A stretch of 64,000 bases of DNA, taken from positions 1-64,000 of the forward strand of contig NZ_JBEBOY010000015.1 in the NCBI RefSeq assembly GCF_040396155.1, in the 5' to 3' direction. Shown one piece after another: positions 53,881 to 62,533 of the stretch (position 1 is its first letter; the number at the start of each line of letters is the position of its first letter). The notes beneath the pieces are model-generated. The model saw nothing but the letters and a program-made list of their open reading frames with translations, was not told the origin of the DNA and did not search any database. The stretch comes from Tissierella praeacuta_A (lineage in GTDB: Bacteria; Bacillota; Clostridia; Tissierellales; Tissierellaceae). The translations under genes were made by a program, and so were the position numbers.

Positions 53881-55020
53881 TTATCTAAATAAAGATCCAC
53901 TAACTATAAGCTTTTGAATTTCATTAGTTCCTTCATAAATTTGAGTGATTTTTGCATCTCTCATCATACGCTCTACATGGTAATCTTTCATATAGCCATT
54001 TCCACCTAGCATTTGAACTGCTTCAATAGTCACTTCCATAGCTGCATTTGTGCAAGCATACTTTGCTTTTGCTGCTGGAATAGTATATGGTTTTCCAAGA
54101 TCTTTATCACAAGCTGCTTTAAATAGAAGATATCTTGCTTGTTCAATTTTAATTTCTAATTCAGCCATTTTAAAAGCAAGGTATTGATTTTTATATAATG
54201 GTTTTCCAAATTGTTCTCTTTCCATTAAGTATTTTCTTGCTATTTCAAAAGCTGCCTCAGCTATACCAAGACCTTGAGCTGCAACTCCCATTCTTCCGCC
54301 ATCTAATGCACTCATTGCAAGCATAAATCCTTTTCCTTCTTCAAAGATTAAGTTTTCTGCCGGAACTCTTACGTCTTCAAAAAATACATCTGAAACTTTT
54401 ACTGTACGAATTCCCATTTTGTTTTCCACTTTACCAATAGTTACTCCAGGATAACTCTTTTCAACAATAAATCCTGAAAGGCCCTTTGTTTTTAACTCAA
54501 GATTTGTACTAGCTACTACAAAGAAATAATCTGCTAAAGGTCCATTTGTTGTAAAGCATTTTGATCCATTAATGATATAATAATCTCCATCTTTTACTGC
54601 AACTGTTCTTACTCCACTTGCATCTGATCCAGCATTAGGTTCAGTTAATCCAAAACCTCCTAAGGATTTTCCGGATAATATAGGCGGTAAATATTTTTTC
54701 TTTTGTTCTTCTGTCCCAAAATTATAAATAGGTCCACAAAATAATGATGTACATACAGAATATGAAATTCCCATAGATGCTTCAACCTTAGAAATCTCTT
54801 TTACTGCTAAAACATATTCCATATATCCTGCTCCTGATCCACCATATTCAGTTGAATAAGGCAATCCTATAAATCCTAATTCACCTAATTTCCTATAAGC
54901 TTCCATAGGGTAAACACTGGTTTCATCTCGTTCTAAAATATCAGGTGCCAAGTATTGCTCTGCAAATTCTCTTGATTTCTTTTCAATCATCATTTGTTGT
55001 TCATTTAACTCAAAGTTCAT
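53881..55020 (-). CDS. Short-chain acyl-CoA dehydrogenase (Bcd-like), operon-distal copy
   Basis: The 379-residue flavoprotein has the acyl-CoA dehydrogenase signatures FGLTEPNAGSDASGVRTVA near residue 123 and QMLGGNGYMKDYHVERMMRDAKITQIYEGTNEIQ near 335. Glu363 in YEGT is the expected catalytic base, in the position used by butyryl-CoA/short-chain enzymes. TAGGAGGG precedes the ATG. It is the last gene of the operon, 55 bases after etfA. In anaerobes such an enzyme with bifurcating Etf reduces crotonyl-CoA to butyryl-CoA; the chain length here is inferred. Confidence 0.92.
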   Translation of the reverse strand: MNFELNEQQMMIEKKSREFAEQYLAPDILERDETSVYPMEAYRKLGELGFIGLPYSTEYGGSGAGYMEYVLAVKEISKVEASMGISYSVCTSLFCGPIYNFGTEEQKKKYLPPILSGKSLGGFGLTEPNAGSDASGVRTVAVKDGDYYIINGSKCFTTNGPLADYFFVVASTNLELKTKGLSGFIVEKSYPGVTIGKVENKMGIRTVKVSDVFFEDVRVPAENLIFEEGKGFMLAMSALDGGRMGVAAQGLGIAEAAFEIARKYLMEREQFGKPLYKNQYLAFKMAELEIKIEQARYLLFKAACDKDLGKPYTIPAAKAKYACTNAAMEVTIEAVQMLGGNGYMKDYHVERMMRDAKITQIYEGTNEIQKLIVSGSLFR

Positions 55021-55074
55021 AATATCCCTCCTAATAGATTATTTTTTAGTAAGATACTTATTGAAATGCCAATC

Positions 55075-56115
55075 TTATAAATTTAAAGAATTTTTCTCCT
55101 TTAAAGATTCTAGCAAAGCCGGTATTACTTCAAAAAGATCTCCTACAATACCATAGTCACAGATTTTAAAAATAGGTGCATTTGCATCTTTGTTGATTGC
55201 CAATATATATTTTGAATCTTGCATTCCTGCTTGATGTTGTATAGCTCCTGAGATTCCACATGCTATATATAGATCTGGTCGAACAGTAGTACCAGTTTGT
55301 CCAACTTGGTGTGAACTATCAATCCATCCTGCATCTACTGCAGCCCTTGAAGATCCTATTTCTCCATCTAGTGCTGTAGCTAATTCTTGGATTAAATTAA
55401 ATCCAGATGGATCTTTTAGTCCCCTACCTCCAGATACTATTACTTTTGCATCTATAAGGTTTACCTTTTTATCTCCTGCAGGAAATGTTTGTATTAGTTT
55501 AGTTCTTATCATTTCTTTAGTTAAGTTTGGAACTACAGTTTCCACCTCACCTTTCTTTTCTTCATTGTAGTGGGCTTTGCCCATAACTCCTGGACGTACT
55601 GTAGACATTTGTGGTCTATTCTTTGGGCATACAATAGTGGCCATTAGATTTCCACCAAATGCTGGTCTAGTTTGAAGTATCTTTCCATCTTCTTCATCTA
55701 TATCTAACTTTGTACAGTCAGCTACTAGTCCTGTTCCTATTCTTCCTGCTATTCTCGGTCCAATATCTCTTCCTATTGAAGTTGCTCCAACTAGAACGAT
55801 TTCTGGTTTCCTATCAAGAATTAAATCAGATATACTTCTTGAATAACCTTCTGTTGAAAAATCCTTTAAAAGTTCATGCTCAAGATAAAGAACTTTATCT
55901 ACTCCATAATGTAACATTTTTTCAGCTGTTTCTCTTATTTGATATCCTGGAATAATTACGTATAGATTTTTATTAATTTTATCTGCTAACTTTCTTCCTT
56001 CTCCTATTAACTCCACTGTTACTGGATGAATATTTCCATCTATTTGCTCTCCAATTATCCATATATCTTTATATTCTTTGACATCTATTCCTCGATTAAC
56101 TTTTGCTCTACTCAT
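55075..56115 (-). CDS. etfA: Electron transfer flavoprotein alpha subunit
   Basis: The 346-residue protein starts KEYKDIWIIGEQIDGNIHPVTVELIGEGRKLAD, the N-terminal form found in clostridial EtfA. The C-terminal FAD domain shows KVIVSGGRGLKDPSGFNLIQELA near 228, GSSRAAVDAGWIDSSHQVGQTG near 258 and YIACGISGAIQHQAGM near 286. With EtfB it carries electrons to or from the acyl-CoA dehydrogenases encoded on either side. The length is slightly above the usual 330, due to the N-terminal extension. AAAGGAGG lies upstream. Confidence 0.95.
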   Translation of the reverse strand: MSRAKVNRGIDVKEYKDIWIIGEQIDGNIHPVTVELIGEGRKLADKINKNLYVIIPGYQIRETAEKMLHYGVDKVLYLEHELLKDFSTEGYSRSISDLILDRKPEIVLVGATSIGRDIGPRIAGRIGTGLVADCTKLDIDEEDGKILQTRPAFGGNLMATIVCPKNRPQMSTVRPGVMGKAHYNEEKKGEVETVVPNLTKEMIRTKLIQTFPAGDKKVNLIDAKVIVSGGRGLKDPSGFNLIQELATALDGEIGSSRAAVDAGWIDSSHQVGQTGTTVRPDLYIACGISGAIQHQAGMQDSKYILAINKDANAPIFKICDYGIVGDLFEVIPALLESLKEKNSLNL

Positions 56116-56132
56116 TTCTTCAATTTCCTCCT

Positions 56133-56930
56133 TTATATCAAATTTAATTCAGATAGTTTATTTACTAAAATGTCAGTTTTTTCTTTAGTACTGGAGGCTT
56201 CTATTATTTCTGATGTATTACTCTTTACTGGTACAAATGATTTAGCTACATTAGTCGGAGACCCTTTTAAGCCTATTTGACTTAAGTCTACATCTAAATC
56301 ATCTACTCCCCATACTTGTATTTTACTATCTGAATCTTCAGCATAGGACTGAAGAATTCCTTGAATAGTTGGATATCTTGGATTGTTCAATTCTTTAATA
56401 GCCGTAAGAAGAACGGGTATTTCACTTTCTATAATGAAGTCTCCGTATTCAGTAAATCTTTTTACTTCTACTTTATTTTCTTTTACCTTTAATTCTTTTA
56501 CATAAGTAATTTGAGGAAGATTTAAGAATTCTGCTATTTCTGGCCCTACTTGTGCAGTATCTCCATCTATTGCTTGTCTTCCGCAGAAAACAATATCATA
56601 ATTTCCCACCTTTTCTATAGCTGCCGCTATAATAGTAGCAGTAGCCCATGTATCTGAACCTCCAAATGCTCTATCACTAATTAATATTGCATTGTCTGCC
56701 CCCATGGATAAAGCTTCTTTAAGAGCATCCTTTGCTTGTGATGGCCCCATACTTATAACAATAACTTCTGCATTATGTTTATCTTTTAATACTAAGGCTT
56801 CTTCCAATGCATTTTTATCGTCTGGATTAATAATACTTGGAACTCCATCTCTTATTAGAGTCCCTGTTTCTTGATTAATTCTCACTTCATTTGTATCAGG
56901 AACTTGTTTTAGGCATACGATTACTTTCAT
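56133..56930 (-). CDS. etfB: Electron transfer flavoprotein beta subunit (bifurcating type)
   Basis: The 265-residue protein begins MKVIVCLKQVPDTNEVRINQETGTLIRDGVPSIINPDDKNALEEAL, typical of anaerobe EtfB. It carries CGRQAIDGDTAQVGPEIAEFL near residue 121, a motif associated with the bifurcating Etf group that binds FAD in place of AMP and takes electrons from NADH. Together with EtfA and a Bcd-type dehydrogenase this can reduce an enoyl-CoA and ferredoxin at once. GGAGG lies five bases before the ATG. It sits between two acyl-CoA dehydrogenase genes. Confidence 0.95.
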   Translation of the reverse strand: MKVIVCLKQVPDTNEVRINQETGTLIRDGVPSIINPDDKNALEEALVLKDKHNAEVIVISMGPSQAKDALKEALSMGADNAILISDRAFGGSDTWATATIIAAAIEKVGNYDIVFCGRQAIDGDTAQVGPEIAEFLNLPQITYVKELKVKENKVEVKRFTEYGDFIIESEIPVLLTAIKELNNPRYPTIQGILQSYAEDSDSKIQVWGVDDLDVDLSQIGLKGSPTNVAKSFVPVKSNTSEIIEASSTKEKTDILVNKLSELNLI

Positions 56931-56939
56931 TTTTTCCTC

Positions 56940-58076
56940 CTAACTGAGTACAGCTCTTGAAATAACTACTTTGTGTATTTCAGATGTACCCTCATATATT
57001 TCTGTTATTTTTGAATCTCTTACCATTCTTTCTAATGGATAGTCTTTCATATATCCATAACCCCCATGAATTTGAAGAGCTAAATTTGTTACGAATCTTG
57101 AAGTTTCTGATGCATTTAATTTTGCCATGGCAGCTTCCTTTGTATGAGGTTTCCCAGCTACCTTTAAGGATGCTGCTCTATAAGTCATCCATTTAGCACA
57201 TTCAGTTTTAGTTGCCATTTCTGCTATATACCATTGAAGACCTTGTAAAGCCGTAAGTGGTTTCCCGAATTGAACTCTTTCTTTCATATATTTAACAGTT
57301 TCTTCTATGGCCCCTTCCGCTATTCCAAAGGCTTGAGCTGCGACTCCAATCCTAGCTCCATCTAAGGCTATCATAGCCATTTTAAATCCTTGTCCTTCTT
57401 TTCCTATTAAATTCTCTTTTGGTACTCTACAATTATCAAATATCAATTCCACAGTTTCGGATGCTCTAATTCCCATTTTATCCTCTATTTTTCCTATTGA
57501 GAAACCTGGGGTTCCTTTTGGGACAACAAATGCTGATAACCCTTTGAGTCCTTTACTTGGATCTGTTAAGGCAAACACTATTATAAAATCTGCTTGCCCA
57601 CCTCCCGTAATGAAACATTTTGTTCCATTAATTACATATTCATCTCCATCTAAAATAGCCTTTGTTGTAACTGATCCCGCATCTGAACCTGCATTTGGTT
57701 CTGTTAAGGCAAATGCCGCCTTTTTACCTCCATTTGCCACTAAAGGTAAATAGCGTTGTTTCTGTTCCTCTGTTCCAAATTGTAGTACAACTTGTCCAAA
57801 TATTGAATGAATGGATAAGATTGCAGCAGTAGCTGCACATTTTTTGGCAATTTCTGAAACTACAATAACTTTAGTTATATCATTTCCTGCTGATCCTCCA
57901 TATTCCAAAGGAATACCGATTCCCGTAAATCCACATTTCACCATCTTATCAAAGGTTTCCAATGGGAATCTACTTTCTCTATCTATTTCTTCTGCTAAAT
58001 GCGCCACTTCTTTCTCTGCAAACTCTTTAGCAACTTTTTGTATCATTTCCTCATCTGCTGAAAACTTTAAGTCCAT
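56940..58076 (-). CDS. Short-chain acyl-CoA dehydrogenase (Bcd-like), operon-proximal copy
   Basis: The 378-residue protein is a paralogue of the operon-distal copy. It has AFALTEPNAGSDAGSVTTKA near residue 122, AQAFGIAEGAIEETVKYMKERVQFGKPL near 227 and the C-terminal IHGGYGYMKDYPLERMVRDSKITEIYEGTSEIHK, with Glu362 as expected catalytic base. It differs clearly from the distal copy (FALTEP against FGLTEP, IHGGYGYM against LGGNGYM), so the two may act on different acyl-CoAs. It lies 10 bases before etfB. Confidence 0.92.
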   Translation of the reverse strand: MDLKFSADEEMIQKVAKEFAEKEVAHLAEEIDRESRFPLETFDKMVKCGFTGIGIPLEYGGSAGNDITKVIVVSEIAKKCAATAAILSIHSIFGQVVLQFGTEEQKQRYLPLVANGGKKAAFALTEPNAGSDAGSVTTKAILDGDEYVINGTKCFITGGGQADFIIVFALTDPSKGLKGLSAFVVPKGTPGFSIGKIEDKMGIRASETVELIFDNCRVPKENLIGKEGQGFKMAMIALDGARIGVAAQAFGIAEGAIEETVKYMKERVQFGKPLTALQGLQWYIAEMATKTECAKWMTYRAASLKVAGKPHTKEAAMAKLNASETSRFVTNLALQIHGGYGYMKDYPLERMVRDSKITEIYEGTSEIHKVVISRAVLS

Positions 58077-58165
58077 ATTTATTTCCTCCTTATACTTGAT
58101 CTAAAATAAATATACTTATCATAGTTATGATAGATTTATATCTACTTTTTAAATAAATTTATATT

Positions 58166-59725
58166 TTAGAAAGAAATTCCCATTGGTTTATCAATAAAAA
58201 TTCTTTGATCCATTAATTTTACTTCATCGGAAATCAATGGTTTGAATTCCATATAAGCCAGAATATCTTTCTCAATATCAATTCCTGGAGCTACTTCCGT
58301 TAGCATAATTCCATCTTTTGTTAGCTTAAATACTGCTCTTTCAGTAATATAAAGAATTTCTTGACCTGTTTCAGAAGCGTATTCAGCTGAAAAAGTAACT
58401 TGCTCTATCTCATTTCTAAATTTAATTTCTCTTCCTTCATTTACAATAACTAATTTACCTTCTTCAACTGAAGTTTTTAATCCTCCAGCAGTAAATGTTC
58501 CAGTGAAACATACCTTCTTAGAATTTTGAGAAATGTTGATAAATCCACCAGGTCCAACAACTCTGCCCCCAAATTTAGATACATTTACATTTCCTTTTGC
58601 ATCAATTTCAGCAGCACCTAAGAATGTAAGATCAATTCCACCACCATCATATACATCAAATATATCTGGTTGCTTGTAGATAGATTCTGGATTTACAGTT
58701 GCACCAATTCCAATACCTCCAACAGGAACTCCTCCTAGCACACCAGATTCTATGGAAAGAGTAATATCCTTGGATAATCCTTCCTCTGAGGCAACTGCTG
58801 CAACTGCATCAGGAATTCCAATTCCTAAATTGATTAAACAATTTTTTTTAAGCTCTAACGCCCCTCTTCTACCACAAATCTTTCTATGATTCAACTCCAT
58901 TACTTCAATGCTATCTAAAGGAATTTTACATTCACCAGATAATTCAGGTCTATAATCCTCAGATACCCAAACTTGCAGATTATTTTCTTTCCTTCCAACA
59001 ACTATATAATCAACCATAAAACCATGTACCTTTACATCCTTCGCTTTTAGAGTTCCTGCTTCTACTACTTGTTCTACCTGTGCAATAACTATGCCACCTG
59101 AATTTCTTGTAGCATTTGCCATTTCAAATTGGTCTGAAAATACTGCTTCTTTTTCTAAAGAAATATTTCCTGAAGTATCTCCTATGGATCCCTTAATAAA
59201 ACAAATATCTATTGGGAATGATTTATATAATAAATAATCCTTTCCTTCAACATTCACTAAAGATACTACTTCATCACCAGAGTCAATTGCTGATTGGTTA
59301 GCTTTGCATCCTTCAATCCTAGGATCCGCATAAGTTTTTAATCCAATATGTGTCAATACTCCTGGTTTTTTACCTGCAATAGCTCTTAATAAATGAGATG
59401 TAACTCCTTGAGGAATCATATATGCTGAAATCTTATTTTCAACTACTAGTTTATTTAATGCAGGTTCTAATCCAATATGAGCACATATTAATTTTTTAGA
59501 TAACCCCTCTGCTCCTAGATGATTTGCTCCTCTAGTTTTTCCGTCCCCTACAGCTGCACAGTGGAATAGTGTTAAATCTTTTGGAGATTGTTCCTTTTCA
59601 TATCTTTCTTTTAATGAAATCAATAATTCTTCTGGAACTCCACATCCTACAAATCCACCGATTCCTAATGTCATATTATCTTTTACTAATGATGCAGCAT
59701 ATTCTGCTGAAACTACCTTGCTCAT
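58166..59725 (-). CDS. Fused acyl-CoA:acetate CoA-transferase (Pct/YdiF family)
   Basis: The 519-residue protein joins the alpha and beta halves of class I CoA-transferases, as in propionate CoA-transferase (Pct) and YdiF, which have similar length. The first half begins MSKVVSAEYAASLVKDNMTLGIGGFVGCGVPEELL. The second half has NLGIGIPDAVAAVASEEGL near 291 and SIESGVLGGVPVGGIGIG near 318 with the catalytic Glu. It moves CoA between acetate/acetyl-CoA and short-chain acids, including 2- or 3-hydroxy acids, without ATP. It probably activates the acid brought in by the upstream GntP permease. AGGAGG lies before the ATG. Confidence 0.93.
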   Translation of the reverse strand: MSKVVSAEYAASLVKDNMTLGIGGFVGCGVPEELLISLKERYEKEQSPKDLTLFHCAAVGDGKTRGANHLGAEGLSKKLICAHIGLEPALNKLVVENKISAYMIPQGVTSHLLRAIAGKKPGVLTHIGLKTYADPRIEGCKANQSAIDSGDEVVSLVNVEGKDYLLYKSFPIDICFIKGSIGDTSGNISLEKEAVFSDQFEMANATRNSGGIVIAQVEQVVEAGTLKAKDVKVHGFMVDYIVVGRKENNLQVWVSEDYRPELSGECKIPLDSIEVMELNHRKICGRRGALELKKNCLINLGIGIPDAVAAVASEEGLSKDITLSIESGVLGGVPVGGIGIGATVNPESIYKQPDIFDVYDGGGIDLTFLGAAEIDAKGNVNVSKFGGRVVGPGGFINISQNSKKVCFTGTFTAGGLKTSVEEGKLVIVNEGREIKFRNEIEQVTFSAEYASETGQEILYITERAVFKLTKDGIMLTEVAPGIDIEKDILAYMEFKPLISDEVKLMDQRIFIDKPMGISF

Positions 59726-59743
59726 TTGTCATCCTCCTCGATA

Positions 59744-59792
59744 ATCTATTATTTTATAATTTGCCTTATCTATTTAGATATAAATAATAGAT
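59744..59792 (-). repeat. Intercistronic hairpin between the permease and CoA-transferase genes
   Basis: The arms ATCTATTATTT (59744-59754) and AAATAATAGAT (59782-59792) form an 11-bp stem. There is no strong T-run, so it may modulate mRNA stability or relative expression rather than end transcription. Confidence 0.5.
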
Positions 59793-59799
59793 CTTTTAT

Positions 59800-61119
59800 T
59801 TATGGTAAATTTGGAAACATCGTAAACAATATTACTGCCACAACAGAACCTATTATAGGAGTAATAACTGTCAACCAGAAAATAGGTTTATATGCATCCT
59901 TGTGACTTTCATTACATAGACCATTAGTTACAGTTACAATATAGCCATTATGTGGTAAAGAGTCTAAGGCTGCTGAAGAAATACTCATAGTTCTGTGTAA
60001 AGCAGCCGCCGCTGCACCTTTTGCTATATATACAGGTCCTAGAAGTGGTGATGCTATTCCTAGTCCACCAGATGCAGAGCCACATATACCCGCAATTACG
60101 GTAGTACCTAATGCTGCACTAGCATAGTAAGGTCCCGGCATATTTACCATAGCATCTACAATGACAGGAAAAGCTAAAGTTGATTGAACAACAGCTCCAA
60201 ATCCAACTACTGCACAAGTATTTGCGATTGATGAAACTGATGTTTTACAAGCTTCTCCTAAATGATATATAATCTTTGAATTATCTTGATACTTATTAAG
60301 TAAAACTATAACTAAAATAGAACCCAAGAATACTCCTGCTTCTAATGGCAATAATGGATTTCCATCGACTTTTATATTAATCATAAGTATAGTTAAAATT
60401 AGTGGCAGCAAAGCTAGCATGCCATTTGGATATTTGTCATCATCTTTAAAAATATCTGATTCCTTTGCTACAAAGGTTTCTCCATTTTCTTTTGCCTTAT
60501 TAACCATTCTCATTAACAGAACGCAACCAATTAATAAAATCACACCAGAAGTAATAAATCCTACCACAGATCCAGCCATTAAATCTGTTCCTAAAGCAGC
60601 AGCTGGAACTGCATTTTGAATTTGAGGTGCTCCTGGTGCTACCATCGCAAAAGTAGAGCAACCAAATGTCAAAGCGGCTGGAATGAATCTTCTCGGATAA
60701 TTTGATTCTTTAAATACTTCTAAAGCTATTGGAAACACTGCAAAACTTGCAACAAATACACTTACTCCACCATAAGAAATAATACCACATGCTAAAGGAA
60801 TAGAAATCAGCGCCATCTTTGTACCAAGCTTATCAACAATCATCTTAGCAATGGCCTTTGCCCCATTGGTTACTTCCATAACTTTTCCCATAATCGTCCC
60901 CGTTAAAAATATTAGAAAGTTATTTTGAAAGAATTTTACAAAGCCTGCCATGTAATCCCCTTTTAACGATTCATATATGTTAATATTTCCTGTTATAGCA
61001 ACTATTGCAGAACATAAAATTGCTACAATAAAAATATTAACTCCTCTCATGATAAGAATTGTCATCAAAACTAAAGCAAAACCAATCCCTATCATGCTAA
61101 TTAATACAGAAATATCCAT
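59800..61119 (-). CDS. GntP-family carboxylate permease
   Basis: The 439-residue membrane protein has about 12 helices and the GntP family pattern: TGTIMGKVMEVTNGAKAIAKMIVDKLGTK near residue 73, YGGVSVFVASFAVFPIALEVFKESNYPRRFIPAALTFGCSTFAM near 116, and the closing SISSAALDSLPHNGYIVTV near 383. Family members import gluconate and similar sugar acids, and some import D-3-hydroxybutyrate. Placement with a CoA-transferase and a crotonase favours a short 3-hydroxy acid here. ACAGAGGTGA lies before the ATG. A 175-base spacer with hairpin and repeats separates it from the crotonase gene. Confidence 0.9.
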   Translation of the reverse strand: MDISVLISMIGIGFALVLMTILIMRGVNIFIVAILCSAIVAITGNINIYESLKGDYMAGFVKFFQNNFLIFLTGTIMGKVMEVTNGAKAIAKMIVDKLGTKMALISIPLACGIISYGGVSVFVASFAVFPIALEVFKESNYPRRFIPAALTFGCSTFAMVAPGAPQIQNAVPAAALGTDLMAGSVVGFITSGVILLIGCVLLMRMVNKAKENGETFVAKESDIFKDDDKYPNGMLALLPLILTILMINIKVDGNPLLPLEAGVFLGSILVIVLLNKYQDNSKIIYHLGEACKTSVSSIANTCAVVGFGAVVQSTLAFPVIVDAMVNMPGPYYASAALGTTVIAGICGSASGGLGIASPLLGPVYIAKGAAAAALHRTMSISSAALDSLPHNGYIVTVTNGLCNESHKDAYKPIFWLTVITPIIGSVVAVILFTMFPNLP

Positions 61120-61172
61120 TTAAATCACCTCTGTTTTAAATTCGCATTTCTCATGATTTTTAATGTACCATT

Positions 61173-61283
61173 TTTGAAACTCACGTCTCATATTTGAAAC
61201 ATAACCTTAGATATCTTTATTTAACTATCATAATAGAATATATATCTAAGAAATAACTTCTTTCTTGTCGAAAATGTTTCAAA
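61173..61283 (-). repeat. TTTGAAAC repeats and a hairpin in the crotonase-permease spacer
   Basis: TTTGAAAC occurs at 61173-61180 and 61193-61200, exactly 20 bases apart, and again in inverse orientation at 61276-61283. Between them an inverted repeat (CTTAGATAT at 61206-61214, ATATCTAAG at 61242-61250) can form a hairpin. The set looks like operator or processing elements. I see no sigma-54 or sigma-A promoter on the minus strand here. Confidence 0.45.
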
Positions 61284-61294
61284 TTTGATGCATT

Positions 61295-62104
61295 CTATCT
61301 ATTCTTAAATTCTGGAATTCTCTTTTCTAAAAGTGCTTTCATTCCCTCATCTTTATCTTCTGAGCCAAATGTAATAGCCGCTAAATCTTTTTCCAATTCT
61401 AATGCATTATTCAAATCTAAATCTAATCCCTTATTGATCGCTACCTTTGTGCAACCAACAGCCATAGGAGCCATTGTTAAAATTTCATTCATCATAGTTA
61501 TTGCTTCATCAATTAAGTTTTCATTTTCTACAACTTTATTTACTAACCCAATAGCAAAAGCTTCATCCGCTTTAATCTGTCTACCTGTAAAAATCAACTC
61601 TTTAGCTTTTCCTGCACCTATTAACCTAGGTAGTCTTTGTGTGCCGCCAAAACACGGAATAACTCCTAACTTTACTTCAGGTTGTCCAAATACTGCCTTC
61701 TCTGCTGCTATTCTTAAATCACAACTCATTGCTAATTCGCATCCTCCACCTAGGGCATAGCCATTTATAGCTGCAATAACGGGCTTTTCAAGAGCCTCAA
61801 TCTTATTAAAGATAGTTTGAGCGAAATTAGCATAATTCCTGCCTTCCAAGCTCTTGTAATCCTTCATTTGAACAATATCAGCACCAGCTACAAAACCTTT
61901 TCCCTCTCCAGTAATAATTACACCTTTTACAAAATCCTTAATAGCAAAAACTTCAAACAAGTCATTTAGTTCTCCTAATGTATCACTGTTTAAAGCATTC
62001 AATGCTTTTGGCCTATTCATCCTTACAATTGCAATTCCATTATCCAGCTCAAGTTTAATATTCTTTAAATTCTTGGAAATATCAAATAATTTATCTGTGT
62101 TCAT
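61295..62104 (-). CDS. Enoyl-CoA hydratase (crotonase family)
   Basis: The 269-residue protein has the crotonase signatures AGADIVQMKDYKSLEGRNYA near residue 72 (oxyanion hole) and AAINGYALGGGCELAMSCDLRIAAEKAVFGQPEVKLGVIPCFGGTQRLPRLIG near 112. Both catalytic glutamates are present (GGGCELA and GQPEVKLG), the pair needed for hydration/dehydration of enoyl-CoA. It converts a 3-hydroxyacyl-CoA to the 2-enoyl-CoA, or back. It is the first gene of the sigma-54-controlled operon, with AAGGGGG before the ATG. Confidence 0.93.
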   Translation of the reverse strand: MNTDKLFDISKNLKNIKLELDNGIAIVRMNRPKALNALNSDTLGELNDLFEVFAIKDFVKGVIITGEGKGFVAGADIVQMKDYKSLEGRNYANFAQTIFNKIEALEKPVIAAINGYALGGGCELAMSCDLRIAAEKAVFGQPEVKLGVIPCFGGTQRLPRLIGAGKAKELIFTGRQIKADEAFAIGLVNKVVENENLIDEAITMMNEILTMAPMAVGCTKVAINKGLDLDLNNALELEKDLAAITFGSEDKDEGMKALLEKRIPEFKNR

Positions 62105-62176
62105 TTTGGTCCCCCTTACTTTTTAATATATTCAACCATAATATCTAGAATTTATAGTCTCGTTACTTAATTAACT

Positions 62177-62193
62177 AGCAAGAACCTTGCCAA
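62177..62193 (-). promoter_or_regulatory. Sigma-54 (RpoN) promoter of the acyl-CoA operon
   Basis: Read on the minus strand this is TTGGCAAGGTTCTTGCT. It has the -24 TGGCA and -12 TTGC elements with correct spacing and matches the consensus at all the most conserved positions. The predicted start is near 62167, about 63 nt before the crotonase ATG, the same geometry as the other sigma-54 operon in this window. Confidence 0.88.
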
Positions 62194-62204
62194 GTATTTA
62201 ACAA

Positions 62205-62288
62205 GCTGATAAAAATAATCTATATTTTGCTGATAAATTATAGATTTATTAGAAATATAAGAATTTTAATTAATTAGATATAGTCTAA
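62205..62288 (-). promoter_or_regulatory. Candidate activator-binding repeats upstream of the acyl-CoA operon
   Basis: GCTGATAAA is repeated at 62205-62213 and 62229-62237 (24-base period). A 15-base palindrome, TTAGA-N5-TCTAA, lies at 62274-62288, about 107-121 bases upstream of the predicted start, a usual distance for sigma-54 enhancer sites. Which, if either, is bound by the activator is unknown. The rest of the gap to 62460 shows nothing else. Confidence 0.35.
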
Positions 62289-62464
62289 CAACACCCTTTC
62301 CTATCTGGTAATTTCATCTAAAAAGAAAGTATGTTGTATTTTAATTTTGAAATTAACATTCTAATAAAAAAATTAAAGATAATTATTATATATCTAATAT
62401 TAAATATTTAATGAATTCTATTGTTTTGGATAGTAGTTAATCATTTAACGTACATTAGAGTTAA

Positions 62465-62516
62465 AAAAGAGGCAAAGTCTATCGATCATAAGTTGACCGA
62501 AGGCTTCACCTCTTTG
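62465..62516 (-). terminator. Terminator after the truncated GNAT gene
   Basis: On the minus strand AAAGAGG pairs with CCTCTTT around an inner part with further pairing, followed by TTTTTTAA. It is close to the GNAT stop codon. Confidence 0.8.
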
Positions 62517-62533
62517 TGTTTCTATATTTAATT

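Noticed and set aside
61120..61294. An internal sigma-54 promoter for the GntP permease
   Set aside because: No GG-N10-GC pair with the right flanking bases is present on the minus strand; the RpoN site upstream of the crotonase gene serves the whole operon.
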